Positions 37,316 to 46,944 of a stretch of DNA of 64,000 nt are shown piece by piece; position 1 is the stretch's first letter, and the number at the start of each line of letters is the position of its first letter. Both the position numbers and the translations under genes were made by a program. This stretch comes from an uncultured Porphyromonadaceae bacterium (GTDB lineage Bacteria > Bacteroidota > Bacteroidia > Bacteroidales > Muribaculaceae): the NCBI GenBank assembly GCA_947427285.1, contig CANEHE010000007.1, forward strand, positions 1-64,000, given 5' to 3'. The notes below the pieces were generated by a model. That model saw only the letters and a list, made by a program, of their open reading frames with translations, was not told the origin of the DNA and searched no databases.

Positions 37316-39297
37316 GATCTTTCCGTTTTACGGGGTTTCACTCTGACAAGACATATTATTGTCCATAAGATAGTGATGACCGTCACACCGGTATCAGCAA
37401 AAACAGCAGCCCACAATGTGGCAATACCCAAAGCTCCGAGTATCATGACAGCTGCCTTGACTCCGAAAGCGAATACTATATTTTCCACCACTACCCTTCT
37501 CACTTTCTCTGAAAGCCTTATCGCATCGGGTATAACAGACAGATCATCTCCAGCCACCACCATATCGGCACTTTCCATAGCCATATCCGTGCCATGACCG
37601 CCTATCGCCACTCCGACATCTGCCGCAGTCAAAGCCGGAGCATCATTGACGCCATCCCCAACAAACGCAACTACATAACCATCCGACTGAAGTTCTCCGA
37701 TTATCCGTTGTTTGTCGGAAGGAAGCAACTGTGATCGCCAACTATCAGCCCCTATCTGTCGGGCAATACCGCCCACAGCCTCCTCACGGTCTCCTGAAAG
37801 AATCCAGATATGTCTCACTCCTGATTTCCTCAAATTATCTACCGTGGCAACGGCCTCCGGTTTCACTGAATCCTCCAGAAATACAGATCCGGCATATTTC
37901 CCTCCTATTGCCACACAAACCTCAGTGTACGGTTCTTTATGTTCTGACATGGCCACCTTATTTTCTTCCATAAGTCTACGTGACCCGACCAGGATCTCCT
38001 CATTTCCGGCTAAAGAAGCATGCACTCCGTGAGGAACGGAAGTTATGTCTGTGACATCTGGCAGAACAAGCTGACGATGCTTGGCCTCCTCTACAATAGC
38101 CTGTGCCAGAGGATGAGACGATTCTGAATCAACCGCAGCACACAACCCAAGTATCTGATCGGCATTGAAAGAGCCAGAACTTGAGATTCCTTTCACAGAA
38201 AATCTGCCGGTGGTAAGCGTTCCAGTCTTATCGAACACCATAGTGTCAACACGTCTCATCGAATCCAGATGGGCAGAGTCCTTAAACAACAATCCAAAAC
38301 GGGAGGCAGATCCCATTGAGGCGAAATAACTGAGAGGGATGCTGACAACCAGAGCACAAGGACAACTGCAAACGAGAAATACAAGAGCCCTTCTAAGCCA
38401 TACCGTCGCCTCAAAAGGAGATGCTCCAGGGAAAAGGCTGACAATATACGGAACAAAAAATATCAGTAACGCCAGACACATCACCACAGGTGTGTACCAT
38501 CGGGTGATCCTGCGTAACATGGACTCCGTATGTGATTTCTTTGAGGCCGCCTCCTCGATAAGACGCATCATCCGGCTCATTGAGCTGTCGGCAAATGCAC
38601 GGACAGTCTTCAGCATCGCTCCTCTATCTATCGGAATCATACCGGAAACGACCTCTTCTCCGGGAACATAAGTACGGGGCACTGACTCTCCTGTAATAGC
38701 CGAAGTATCAAAATCTATCGGGCTACCTTGCAGTATTCCATCCACAGGAACTCTTTCCCCTGGTCTGACCATAAGTATTGTACCTGGCATCACACTCTGC
38801 GGATCGACAGCCTTCAACCTACCATCGTCTTCCACCACAAATGCCTTATCCGGGAGTCTCCCTATAAGTCTGCGGATCCGCTCACGCACATCATCAGACG
38901 CCGAATGCTCCATTTTCTCTCCGAAAGAATAGAACAACAAAACCGCAACACCCTCCGGAAATTCCTTTATATAGAAAGCACCCACAGCGGCAAGCACCAT
39001 CAACGTGAACTCATTGAGGAAATCTCCTTTCCTCCAGGTCTGTATGGTGTCAATCATTATCGGTATGGCAACGGGCAATACGGCAACCATATACCATACA
39101 AATTCTATCAGAGGAAATTCATTCTCTGTATCCGGAAAAATATGAAAATGCTTCAAAAGTGTTCCTATCACCAGCATAACACCGGATACTATCTCACGAA
39201 TATATCTCCGCAAAATGATCTTAAATCCACCCGATACACCTGATATGGACTCATGATTATGAGCCTCGTGATGACTACAATTACTACAATGCGACAT
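37312..39297 (-). CDS. Heavy-metal translocating P1B-type ATPase (Zn/Cd type)
   Basis: An inner-membrane metal exporter of 661 residues. The ion-path motif Cys312-Pro-Cys314 lies in LVCSCPCALVVS; TGES is at 202-205, phosphorylation site DKTGT at 356-360, then SHPLAQAIVE and the hinge GDGVNDAPAL. The N-terminus is a short His/Cys segment (CSNCSHHEAHNHE) instead of a folded HMA domain. CPC with a His-rich N-terminus fits zinc, cadmium or lead export. It has its own promoter box (39351-39344) and co-transcribes the Fur-family gene. Confidence 0.93.
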   Translation of the reverse strand: MSHCSNCSHHEAHNHESISGVSGGFKIILRRYIREIVSGVMLVIGTLLKHFHIFPDTENEFPLIEFVWYMVAVLPVAIPIMIDTIQTWRKGDFLNEFTLMVLAAVGAFYIKEFPEGVAVLLFYSFGEKMEHSASDDVRERIRRLIGRLPDKAFVVEDDGRLKAVDPQSVMPGTILMVRPGERVPVDGILQGSPIDFDTSAITGESVPRTYVPGEEVVSGMIPIDRGAMLKTVRAFADSSMSRMMRLIEEAASKKSHTESMLRRITRWYTPVVMCLALLIFFVPYIVSLFPGASPFEATVWLRRALVFLVCSCPCALVVSIPLSYFASMGSASRFGLLFKDSAHLDSMRRVDTMVFDKTGTLTTGRFSVKGISSSGSFNADQILGLCAAVDSESSHPLAQAIVEEAKHRQLVLPDVTDITSVPHGVHASLAGNEEILVGSRRLMEENKVAMSEHKEPYTEVCVAIGGKYAGSVFLEDSVKPEAVATVDNLRKSGVRHIWILSGDREEAVGGIARQIGADSWRSQLLPSDKQRIIGELQSDGYVVAFVGDGVNDAPALTAADVGVAIGGHGTDMAMESADMVVAGDDLSVIPDAIRLSEKVRRVVVENIVFAFGVKAAVMILGALGIATLWAAVFADTGVTVITILWTIICLVRVKPRKTERS

Positions 39298-39343
39298 AAA
39301 ATTACAAGAAGCTGTTATAAATTAAACAACATTTTTCATGACG

Positions 39344-39351
39344 CAAAATTA
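39344..39351 (-). promoter_or_regulatory. -7 box (TAATTTTG) of the P-type ATPase-fur operon
   Basis: The minus strand reads TAATTTTG inside a longer TTTGTTTAATTTTGC. The same 15-mer occurs at the panC promoter. It lies 47 nt before ATG 39297, directly after the cobW terminator. Confidence 0.65.
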
Positions 39352-39354
39352 AAC

Positions 39355-39381
39355 AAAAAAGCCTGCACATCATTTGCAGAC
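39355..39381 (-). terminator. Intrinsic terminator after cobW
   Basis: On the minus strand GTCTGCA (39381-39375), a 7-nt loop and TGCAGGC (39367-39361) pair with one G-U, followed by six Ts (39360-39355). It separates the cobW-ffh-pan transcript from the ATPase operon. Confidence 0.75.
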
Positions 39382-39442
39382 TTTCGTTTACCGGATCTAT
39401 CCATACAGACAGGTCTCATTCTCACATTTCAAAAACATCCTG

Positions 39443-40663
39443 TCATATCAGACAGCTGTCAAAATCCTTTTCTATAGAATCGCGGTCAAGGTGCTGCCCT
39501 ATGATGACGAGTTTAATCATTCTGTCACCATATTCCGGATCCCAGTCACGCTCAAGCCCCGGTTCACGCTGCATAATATCATCAAGTTCCTCTTTTGGCG
39601 CAGTTGCAAACCATAGACCGGCCCGTGTAAGTTTCTTTTGTGTCCCTGCCTGTTCGAAAAGATAGGACATATCCCGATCATGGCTGAAATATACAACCCC
39701 CTTCGTACGGATAATATTACGTGGCCATTTACGTGCGACAAAACGGTCAAACTTTGTCAGGTCAAACGGCTGACGCCGATAATACACAAATGTCTGAATT
39801 CCGTATTCTTCGGCCTCTCCTTCATTATGATCACCATGACAATGTCCACAATGGCAATCCTCACCATGTTCATGATGATGTCTGTCATGTCCATCGTGAA
39901 GTAAAGAGAGCGCATCATACTCATCCTTATGCTCAAGTTCACGCACCCATGCCGCAGATGTGGCGGTACGTTCGAAAGAGAACAGTCCTGTATTCAACAA
40001 ATCATGCAACGGCACATCGCAATAGTCACACTCCAGAATAGAGGCCTGAGGTTGTATTGCCTTCAGAATGGAACGTATATTCCCGGCTTCTTCCGGTGAT
40101 ACCTCCGAGATTTTGTTAAGAAGAATCAGATTGCAGAATTATATCTGTTCGATCACAAGACTTTCCAAATCATCTTCCTCTCGCGAAGCACCAGTCAGAC
40201 GTCTCCCAGAGTCAAATTCATCTCGCAACCGCAAAGCGTCTACTACAGTACAGATACAATCAAGTTCAGGCACCGTACCATCGCTGTATTTCGCCTCCAG
40301 AGCGGGAATCGCACTGATGGTCTGAGCTATCGGGGCCGGTTCACATATACCGCTGGCTTCTATGACTATATAATCGAAATCGCCACTTGATGCCAAGCCA
40401 GTCAATTGTTCTATGAGATCCATCTTAAGAGTGCAGCAGATACAACCGTTCTGAAGAGCCACCAGATCCTGACTGTCATTGGTCTGACCTACTATTCCAC
40501 CTTTTCTTACCAGCGACGCATCTATATTGACCTCACCGATATCATTGACAATCACAGCGAAACGGATTCCCTCCCCGTTGGAAAGGATCCGATTGAGCAG
40601 CGTCGTTTTTCCACTGCCGAGATATCCGGTGAGCAGAAGAACCGGTATTTTTCTTTTTGCCAT
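39443..40663 (-). pseudogene. CobW/COG0523 metallochaperone GTPase interrupted by an in-frame TAA
   Basis: The frame is continuous from 40663 to 39443 (405 sense codons) apart from one TAA at 40141-40139, where GAA (Glu) is expected after LVIEQI. Before the stop lie the P-loop GYLGSGKTT (13-21), the metal site GCICC (73-77) and IEASGICEPAP. After it the frame reads FCNLILLNKISEVSPEEAGNI with NKIS as the G4 motif, a His/Cys-rich tract (about 259-280; HHHEHGEDCHCGHCHGDH) and a normal CobW C-terminal domain. There is no indel. A GTG at 40015 could start a C-terminal fragment. It follows ffh by 14 nt and is probably co-transcribed. Family members deliver zinc or other metals under limitation. Confidence 0.85.
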
Positions 40664-40677
40664 GCCTGTCTTTCAGA

Positions 40678-42030
40678 TTATCTCATTTTCCCACGCATCT
40701 GACGCATCTGTTTCATCTGGGCCATCATTTTGCCCGGATTTTTCATATTGGTAGCGGCATGCATCATCTTTTTCGTCTGATCGAACTGTTTCAGCAAACG
40801 GTTAACATCTTGCAGCGATGTGCCCGACCCTTTCGCGATGCGCTGACGCCGACTGGCATCTATTTTTTCAGGATTATGCCGCTCAAACGGTGTCATCGAC
40901 TGGATTATGGCCTCTATACCCTTGAAGGAATCGTTATCTATATCTATATCCTTGATGATCTTGCCAAGTCCCGGAATCATCGAAGCCAGATCCTTGATGT
41001 TGCCCATCTTCTTTATCTGATGGATCTGCTTGAGAAAATCATCGAAATCAAATTTGTTTTTCCTAATTTTCTCATTAAGTTTCTCCGCCTCTTTCTGGTC
41101 ATAGATCTCTTGAGCACGTCTGGCAAGCTCAACGATGTCGCCCATCCCGAGAATACGGTTGGCCATACCTTCGGGATTGAATTCCTGAAGATCCTCCATC
41201 TTTTCCCCGATGCCGACAAATTTGATCGGTTTATCCACCACAGTCCGTATGGAAAGAGCGGCACCTCCTCGGGTATCACCATCCAGTTTTGTGAGAATGA
41301 CGCCATCGAAATCCAGACGATCATTGAACTCCTTCGCGGTATTGACAGCATCCTGACCGGTCATTGAATCGACCACAAATAACGTTTCCTGGGGATTGAC
41401 CGCTTTCTTGATACGCTCTATCTCATCCATCATCTGCTCATCGACAGCAAGACGACCCGCCGTATCGATTATAACCAGATCGAAATGATTCTCCTTGGCG
41501 TGACGGATACCGTTGACTGCAATTTCCACAGGATTCTTGTTGCCGTCTTCACTATAAACCGGCACATTAATCTGTGAGGCAAGCACCTTCAGCTGTTCGA
41601 TGGCTGCGGGACGATATACGTCGCCAGCCACCAGCAAAGGTCTTTTCCCTTTCTGGGACTTGAGCTTACGGGCAAGTTTGGCCGTAAAAGTAGTTTTTCC
41701 CGAACCTTGAAGACCGGACATCAGGATTATAGTAGGATTTCCCGACAGATTGAGCGGGGCCTCCTTACCTCCCATGAAAGCAGCCAGTTCCTCATGGACA
41801 ATCTGGATCATCTTCTCCTTCGGTTTGAGCGCATTGATGACGTTCTGACCGATGGCCTTTTGTTTCACATTGTCTGTGAACTGTTTAGCTACTTTATAAT
41901 TGACGTCGGCATCAAGCAGAGCGCGACGCACATCCTTAAGAGTCTCGGCTATGTTGATTTCACTTATCCGGCCCTCACCCTTGAGTATCTTGAATGAGCG
42001 TTCAAGCCGCTCCGATAGGTTCTGAAACAT
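40678..42030 (-). CDS. ffh: Signal recognition particle GTPase Ffh
   Basis: The protein subunit of SRP, which targets nascent membrane proteins to FtsY and the translocon. The 450 residues contain an N domain, the G1 loop MSGLQGSGKTTFTAKLA, the G3 motif IIDTAGRLAVDE, LTKLDGDTRGGAALS and GVGIGEKMEDL-like elements, then a Met-rich M domain (GSGTSLQDVNRLLKQF) ending in a run of Met, Gln and Lys. It lies in the order panC-panD-ffh-cobW with 14-31-nt gaps. Confidence 0.98.
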   Translation of the reverse strand: MFQNLSERLERSFKILKGEGRISEINIAETLKDVRRALLDADVNYKVAKQFTDNVKQKAIGQNVINALKPKEKMIQIVHEELAAFMGGKEAPLNLSGNPTIILMSGLQGSGKTTFTAKLARKLKSQKGKRPLLVAGDVYRPAAIEQLKVLASQINVPVYSEDGNKNPVEIAVNGIRHAKENHFDLVIIDTAGRLAVDEQMMDEIERIKKAVNPQETLFVVDSMTGQDAVNTAKEFNDRLDFDGVILTKLDGDTRGGAALSIRTVVDKPIKFVGIGEKMEDLQEFNPEGMANRILGMGDIVELARRAQEIYDQKEAEKLNEKIRKNKFDFDDFLKQIHQIKKMGNIKDLASMIPGLGKIIKDIDIDNDSFKGIEAIIQSMTPFERHNPEKIDASRRQRIAKGSGTSLQDVNRLLKQFDQTKKMMHAATNMKNPGKMMAQMKQMRQMRGKMR

Positions 42031-42055
42031 TTTGTCTTGGGATTAAGTAGATTAA

Positions 42056-42403
42056 TCACAGCTTATTGGTAGCCGTGTCAGGAAAGATGACAGTCGGCTT
42101 ATGACTCCGTGCCTCTTCGGGAGTCATCATGCCGTATGTCATTATGATGATAATGTCTCCAGGCTGAGCCTTACGCGCGGCAGCTCCATTGAGACATACC
42201 ACACCACTGCCCCGTTCGCCGGAAATGGTGTAGGTATCAAAGCGCTCGCCATTGTTATTGTTTACGATCCATACACGCTGGCCTTCAAGAATTCCGGCAG
42301 CGTCAAGAAGATCCTGATCAATGGTGATGCTTCCTATATAGTTGAGATTCGCCTCCGTGACATGCACACGGTGAATCTTCGATGCAATCATTTCTATAAG
42401 CAT
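42056..42403 (-). CDS. panD: Aspartate 1-decarboxylase
   Basis: A pyruvoyl enzyme making beta-alanine from aspartate for pantothenate. The 115 residues begin [29 protein letters not shown]; the self-cleavage site is the Gly-Ser of YIGSITID (about 24-25), which yields the pyruvoyl group. [17 protein letters not shown] and [12 protein letters not shown] are also typical. It lies directly downstream of panC, its pathway partner. Confidence 0.97.
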   Translation of the reverse strand: MLIEMIASKIHRVHVTEANLNYIGSITIDQDLLDAAGILEGQRVWIVNNNNGERFDTYTISGERGSGVVCLNGAAARKAQPGDIIIIMTYGMMTPEEARSHKPTVIFPDTATNKL

Positions 42404-42434
42404 ATATCTATACTAAAGGAGATTGGAGATCTTG

Positions 42435-43313
42435 TCAAGGCTTCCGATAGATTATATTGTCTATTAATCTGACTTCGCCGCAATAAACGGTCACACACCC
42501 GACTATAAAATCCGACTCGCTCCAATCCCTGACCGGAAGAAGCGACCTGCCGTCAACAATTTCGAAATACTCCACTCTCAGGAAAGGCCGGGAATCCAGA
42601 CGCTCCACAACGAAATCGTGGGTAGATCCGACACTATGATCAAATGAGTACTCTACACTATCAGCCAGAGCACGGTGTATCTCAGGTGCGACATTCCTTT
42701 GGTCAGGGGTAAGAAGAGAGTTTCGACTGGAAAGTGCCAGACCGTCTTCGGCACGGCATATCGGACAACTGACTATTTCCACATCGATACCCTCGGTCTG
42801 TGCCATACGCCTTATAACAGCAATCTGTTGAAAATCCTTTTCTCCGAAATATCCCCTGTCGGGACATACCATCCTGAAAAGTTTGCTGACAATAAGTGCC
42901 ACTCCCTGAAAATGTCCTGGGCGCAACCGACCCTCCATCACTTCAGCCACCTGACCGAGATCAAACGTATGTGACATTCTGGCTGAATCTATGCCATCCG
43001 GATAAATCTCCTCCACAGACGGTGCAAAAACCGCATGCGCCCCGGCTTCCTCAAGCAATTTGAAGTCGGCATCCTCTGTACGGGGATATCGGGCGAGATC
43101 TGTTGGGTCATTAAATTGGACGGGATTGACAAACAGGCTGACAATCACTGCATCCCCACGCTTTCTGGCGGCTTCTACCAACGAAAGGTGTCCTGCATGA
43201 AGAGCCCCCATGGTTGGCACAAGAGCAACCGTACGACCGGCCTTACGAAGGGCTTCGACACACTTCGCGACCTCATCTGATGTACGTAAAATATCCATCT
43301 TTACATCTGACAT
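42435..43313 (-). CDS. panC: Pantothenate synthetase (pantoate--beta-alanine ligase)
   Basis: Condenses pantoate and beta-alanine with ATP. The 292 residues have VALVPTMGALHAGHLSLVEAAR (nucleotidyltransferase HxGH-type motif), VSLFVNPVQFNDPTDLARYPRT, GHFQGVALIVSKLF, the YFGEKDFQQ region and SSRNSLLTPDQR (KMSKS-equivalent). ATG 43313 is taken; ATG 43298 (MDILRTSDEV) is equally possible. It is divergent from the starch-synthase-like gene. Confidence 0.96.
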   Translation of the reverse strand: MSDVKMDILRTSDEVAKCVEALRKAGRTVALVPTMGALHAGHLSLVEAARKRGDAVIVSLFVNPVQFNDPTDLARYPRTEDADFKLLEEAGAHAVFAPSVEEIYPDGIDSARMSHTFDLGQVAEVMEGRLRPGHFQGVALIVSKLFRMVCPDRGYFGEKDFQQIAVIRRMAQTEGIDVEIVSCPICRAEDGLALSSRNSLLTPDQRNVAPEIHRALADSVEYSFDHSVGSTHDFVVERLDSRPFLRVEYFEIVDGRSLLPVRDWSESDFIVGCVTVYCGEVRLIDNIIYRKP

Positions 43314-43385
43314 TCAACTTCATACATTATATCGGACAAATACAGTCCGAACCGTATGAATGAGGAACTGCAATATTTTAGAGTG

Positions 43386-43393
43386 CAAAATTA
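43386..43393 (-). promoter_or_regulatory. -7 box (TAATTTTG) of panC-panD-ffh
   Basis: The minus strand reads TAATTTTG, 72 nt before ATG 43313, in the divergent intergenic region. The -33 element is unclear. Confidence 0.6.
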
Positions 43394-43483
43394 AACAAAT
43401 ATCGCAAATACTCCCACACAACTGCCTGAAAAAATAATAGACTGCGTGTCTGTCCGATATTTTCACGTTTCGTTTTTTTTGAT

Positions 43484-43491
43484 TAACTTTG
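43484..43491 (+). promoter_or_regulatory. -7 box (TAACTTTG) of the starch-synthase-like gene
   Basis: TAACTTTG matches TAnnTTTG and gives a leader of about 85 nt to ATG 43582. It faces the panC promoter about 90 bp away. Confidence 0.6.
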
Positions 43492-43581
43492 CGGAAATTA
43501 TTCCGGGGCAATATTATGTAAGAGAATTTAAGGTCTCACATAAGCCATCCTATCTCCTCCGCCCCTTAACAATTGGTACCT

Positions 43582-44394
43582 ATGCCAGACAACAGAATCC
43601 TTTTTGTCAGTCAGGAGATTGCCCCTTATCTTCCGAAAAACGAAATCTCCACGCTCGGACGAGAACTCCCAAAGGCGATGCAGGCCAAGGGTTATGAACC
43701 CCGCATTTTCATGCCTAAATACGGCACCGTCAATGAGAGGAGAAATCAACTTCATGAAGTGATACGGTTAAGTGGTCTCAATATTGTCATTGACGATGCT
43801 GACCATCCGCTTATCCTCAAAGTGGCTTCAATGCAGCCTTCACGGATACAGGTTTATTTCGTGGACAACGATGACTATTTCCAGAAACTCGACGAGGATG
43901 CGGATCCGGTCGGGAGCAACCGGGACGACAATGACGAACGTGCCATATTTTTCGCCAGAGGCACCATGGAAACTGTGAAAAAACTCCGCTGGGAACCAAA
44001 GATAATCCATTGTTCCGGGTGGATGACCGCATTGTCTCCAATGTATCTCCGGAGAATGTATGCAGACGACTCGTCTTTCGCCGGAGCAAAAATCGTATAC
44101 TCTGTGATTCCCGGAGAAATCACAGGAAAACTTGATCCCCGTATCTTTGAAAAACTTCATACTGACGGCATGAATCCCGAGGAAATAAAGGAATTCACAG
44201 GCATAAATCCGGACACATCAATGATGCACCGCCTTGCCCTAAGATATTGCGACGCTGCAATTTTTGCGACAGACAATCCCGACCCGGCTCTTGTGGAATA
44301 TGCCAGAGAACGAAATCTCCCCATGCTTATGAACAATGAAGTAGCCGATAATCCTGATGCGTATGACAATTTCTACAAAACTTTAACCGACTGA
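43582..44394 (+). CDS. Starch/glycogen synthase N-terminal domain homologue, probably non-catalytic
   Basis: A protein of 270 residues resembling only the N-terminal Rossmann half of GT5 glycogen synthases (ILFVSQEIAPYLPKNEISTLGRELPKAMQAKGYEPRIF split across its first 45 residues, then IIHCSGWMTAL and KIVYSVIP). The family's Lys-x-Gly-Gly ADP-glucose motif near residue 15 is replaced by Asn-Glu-Ile-Ser, and the whole C-terminal donor-binding half is missing (about 480 residues in GlgA). ATG 43582 is used; a TTG lies at 43573. It precedes a DUF4270 lipoprotein and faces panC. Catalysis is unlikely; a regulatory or scaffolding role is speculation. Confidence 0.8.
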   Translation: MPDNRILFVSQEIAPYLPKNEISTLGRELPKAMQAKGYEPRIFMPKYGTVNERRNQLHEVIRLSGLNIVIDDADHPLILKVASMQPSRIQVYFVDNDDYFQKLDEDADPVGSNRDDNDERAIFFARGTMETVKKLRWEPKIIHCSGWMTALSPMYLRRMYADDSSFAGAKIVYSVIPGEITGKLDPRIFEKLHTDGMNPEEIKEFTGINPDTSMMHRLALRYCDAAIFATDNPDPALVEYARERNLPMLMNNEVADNPDAYDNFYKTLTD

Positions 44395-44470
44395 CATTAA
44401 TTTCATGTCCGGAACAAAACCATCTGTCCTCTGTGTTATATCAACACGACCCTTTCATCTGAAAGTCCGA

Positions 44471-45889
44471 ATGAAAAGATTCACACATATCCCCTTTTAT
44501 TTTCTGGCGGCAATAATGATTGCCACTATCTTCAGTTCATGTCAGGATGACATCAGCGACATCGGAAACTCTCTTACACGAGATGAAGTAGTCATTACCA
44601 TCGATTCCGTCGGATTCAGACTGTCGGGCAAATCCGTAGCCGCACCTGTCATCGACGCAAGAAGCACTACCAACATGATCGGAGAGATTGACGTACCTGA
44701 ATACGGCCGGCTGAAATGTAGTTTTGTGGCCCGTCTTCTTTCGGCCACAAACATGAACGCACCTGATTCCATACCGGTAGACAGCGTCTGTGGATTCCAG
44801 ATGAAACTTACTGTGCCCAGAAGTTCTGTCACAGGAGATTCTCTCGCCCCCCAGAAACTTCAGGTATATGAGCTTACGAAACAACTCCCGGATTCCATAA
44901 CAAACGCATTCGATCCGACAGGATATTATACACCGGAATCCCTGTTAGGTACAAAAAGTTACACAGCATCTGCAGCCGGCATCACCGACACAAAATGGGT
45001 AAACGCGTCCCAGATCAAGATTCCTGTCGATCTATCGAAAGATAAAGGAGTAGAGATATTCAAACGCTATCGGGAAAATCCTGAGACTTTTTCCTGGCCG
45101 GCGACATTCGCAAAATATTTCCCAGGAGTATATGTCGATAATAATTTCGGACGCGGATGCGTCATGAGCATCTCTCAGGCAAATTTCAATATACTTTATA
45201 AAGTAGGGGTAAAAGAGACCAGTTACAATAAGGAAGACAGCACCTATCACACGGTTATCGTGACACGTATAGATACCGTGACAGTATTTGCCACCGCTCC
45301 GGAAGTATTAAGCAGCAACAATATTTCACTGCGACCTTCCTCGATGGTGACAGACGCTGTGGATAAAGGAGAAGTCATAATCCAGTCTCCGGCAGGTTAT
45401 AACGCCACTGTTCGATTCCCAGCTCAGGAAATAATCGACAAATACAGGGAGCAGTCTGGAAATCTTTCTGTCATCAACAATCTATCCCTGTCAATCCCGG
45501 CTGTCGCCCCGGACAATGACTTCGGAATAGGCGTGCCCCCATCACTTTTAATGGTAAAGACATCGGAAATGAAAGAGTTTTTTGAAAAGAATAAGATACC
45601 GGATGACAAAACATCTTTCTGGGCCAATTATTCTGATAAAACCAAATCGTACGCTTTCTCTTCCATGCGCGACTATATCGTAGAACTTATTCAGCAAGGC
45701 AATGAGGTTGATCCGGAGGATATGGAATTCACTCTGGTTCCTGTATTGATAACTACAGAAACAGACGGAAGCGGATCCGGATCATACGTCACCGCATGCA
45801 CACCCTATCAGGTACGCCCGGCTTTTGCCCGGCTTGACATGGAAAAGGCAGAGATACGGTTCACATTCTCCCGACAACAGATCTATTGA
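44471..45889 (+). CDS. DUF4270 family lipoprotein
   Basis: A protein of 472 residues from ATG 44471. A lipoprotein signal peptide ends at the lipobox FSSC (Cys24), followed by an acidic QDDISDIG that suits outer-membrane or surface sorting in Bacteroidota. The rest is a beta-rich extracellular/periplasmic protein with the family-type opening GNSLTRDEVVITIDSVGF and SARSTTNMIGEIDVPEYG-like segments. Its function is unknown. The longer frame from 44405 would bury the signal peptide and is rejected. It is likely co-transcribed with the starch-synthase-like gene (76-nt gap). Confidence 0.85.
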   Translation: MKRFTHIPFYFLAAIMIATIFSSCQDDISDIGNSLTRDEVVITIDSVGFRLSGKSVAAPVIDARSTTNMIGEIDVPEYGRLKCSFVARLLSATNMNAPDSIPVDSVCGFQMKLTVPRSSVTGDSLAPQKLQVYELTKQLPDSITNAFDPTGYYTPESLLGTKSYTASAAGITDTKWVNASQIKIPVDLSKDKGVEIFKRYRENPETFSWPATFAKYFPGVYVDNNFGRGCVMSISQANFNILYKVGVKETSYNKEDSTYHTVIVTRIDTVTVFATAPEVLSSNNISLRPSSMVTDAVDKGEVIIQSPAGYNATVRFPAQEIIDKYREQSGNLSVINNLSLSIPAVAPDNDFGIGVPPSLLMVKTSEMKEFFEKNKIPDDKTSFWANYSDKTKSYAFSSMRDYIVELIQQGNEVDPEDMEFTLVPVLITTETDGSGSGSYVTACTPYQVRPAFARLDMEKAEIRFTFSRQQIY

Positions 45890-45939
45890 CTGACACTTCA
45901 AGAATTACATACCCATCTACAATATTATTTTACTGACAA

Positions 45940-46815
45940 ATGCAGATTCTCGACGGTAAACATACGGCAGCCCAGATAAAGGCAGAAATAGCCAAAGAGG
46001 TGGAACAGATGGTGGCCGACGGACAACGCCCCCCACATCTGGCTGCAATTCTTGTAGGCAACGATGGCGGAAGCGAGACTTATGTGGCAAGCAAAGTGAA
46101 AGCCTGCGAAGCCTGCGGATTTAAGAGTTCATTGCTGAGATTTCCCGATACAATATCTGAAAAAGAACTTCTTTCGGAAATCAAAAAACTGAATGACAAT
46201 CCGGACATTGACGGATTCATAATCCAGCTCCCGTTACCCGCACATATTGATGAACAGAAAATAACCGAAGCAATTGACTTCAGAAAGGATGTGGATGGCT
46301 TCCATCCAGTCAATGTGGGCCGTCTGTCAATAGGACTTCCGGGATTTCGCAGTGCCACTCCTGCCGGTATCATTGATTTACTCGACCGCTACCACATCCC
46401 TACCAAAGGAAAACATGCGGTAGTCCTCGGTAGAAGCAACATCGTAGGGAAACCTATCGCCAACCTGCTGATGCAGAAAGCAGAACCCGGTAACTGCACT
46501 GTCACAGTATGCCATTCAGCAACTCCGAACATAAAAGAGATCTGTCTGCAGGCCGACATAATCATTGCTGCTCTCGGACATCCAGGATTCCTGAAAGCCG
46601 ACATGGTGAAACCAGGTGCGACTGTAATCGATGTCGGCACAACACGTGTCCCTGATACTTCCAGAAAAAGCGGTTTCCGGCTTTGTGGCGACGTGGACTT
46701 CGACAATGTCGCTCCGAAATGCGAGTTCATAACTCCCGTGCCTGGAGGTGTTGGACCTATGACAATCTGCTCGCTGATGAAAAACACCCTGCTCGCTCGA
46801 AAAGGAATTTTCTGA
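45940..46815 (+). CDS. folD: Bifunctional methylenetetrahydrofolate dehydrogenase/cyclohydrolase
   Basis: Interconverts 5,10-methylene-, methenyl- and 10-formyl-tetrahydrofolate with NADP. The 291 residues include [14 protein letters not shown] (catalytic Lys and Tyr region), [41 protein letters not shown] and [18 protein letters not shown]. Length and motifs are normal. It lies alone between the DUF4270 and CapA genes; a short hairpin spans its stop codon (46814-46835). Confidence 0.97.
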   Translation: MQILDGKHTAAQIKAEIAKEVEQMVADGQRPPHLAAILVGNDGGSETYVASKVKACEACGFKSSLLRFPDTISEKELLSEIKKLNDNPDIDGFIIQLPLPAHIDEQKITEAIDFRKDVDGFHPVNVGRLSIGLPGFRSATPAGIIDLLDRYHIPTKGKHAVVLGRSNIVGKPIANLLMQKAEPGNCTVTVCHSATPNIKEICLQADIIIAALGHPGFLKADMVKPGATVIDVGTTRVPDTSRKSGFRLCGDVDFDNVAPKCEFITPVPGGVGPMTICSLMKNTLLARKGIF

Positions 46816-46859
46816 ATGTCTGACATTAGACATTCCTTCAAGCCATAGACATCAACATG

Positions 46860-46890
46860 GGCCGACGGAATTTCGCCGGTCCGTTTTTAC
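46860..46890 (+). terminator. Possible weak terminator after folD
   Basis: A short stem (ACGGA near 46865 with TCCGT near 46880) is followed by five Ts. A separate 8-bp hairpin GAATGTCT/AGACATTC lies at 46814-46835, across the folD stop. Neither is strong. Confidence 0.35.
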
Positions 46891-46944
46891 ATTTCAAACT
46901 CACCCTACCGGAATATCCTATCCGGATATCAAAACCCATACCAG

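Noticed and set aside
39443..40015. C-terminal CobW part as an independent gene starting at GTG 40015
   Set aside because: The same frame continues upstream through native CobW sequence to the TAA, so one interrupted gene is the better description.
45405..45425. T-loop-like string GTTCGATTC suggesting a tRNA
   Set aside because: It lies inside the DUF4270 coding frame and no acceptor or anticodon stem can be formed around it.
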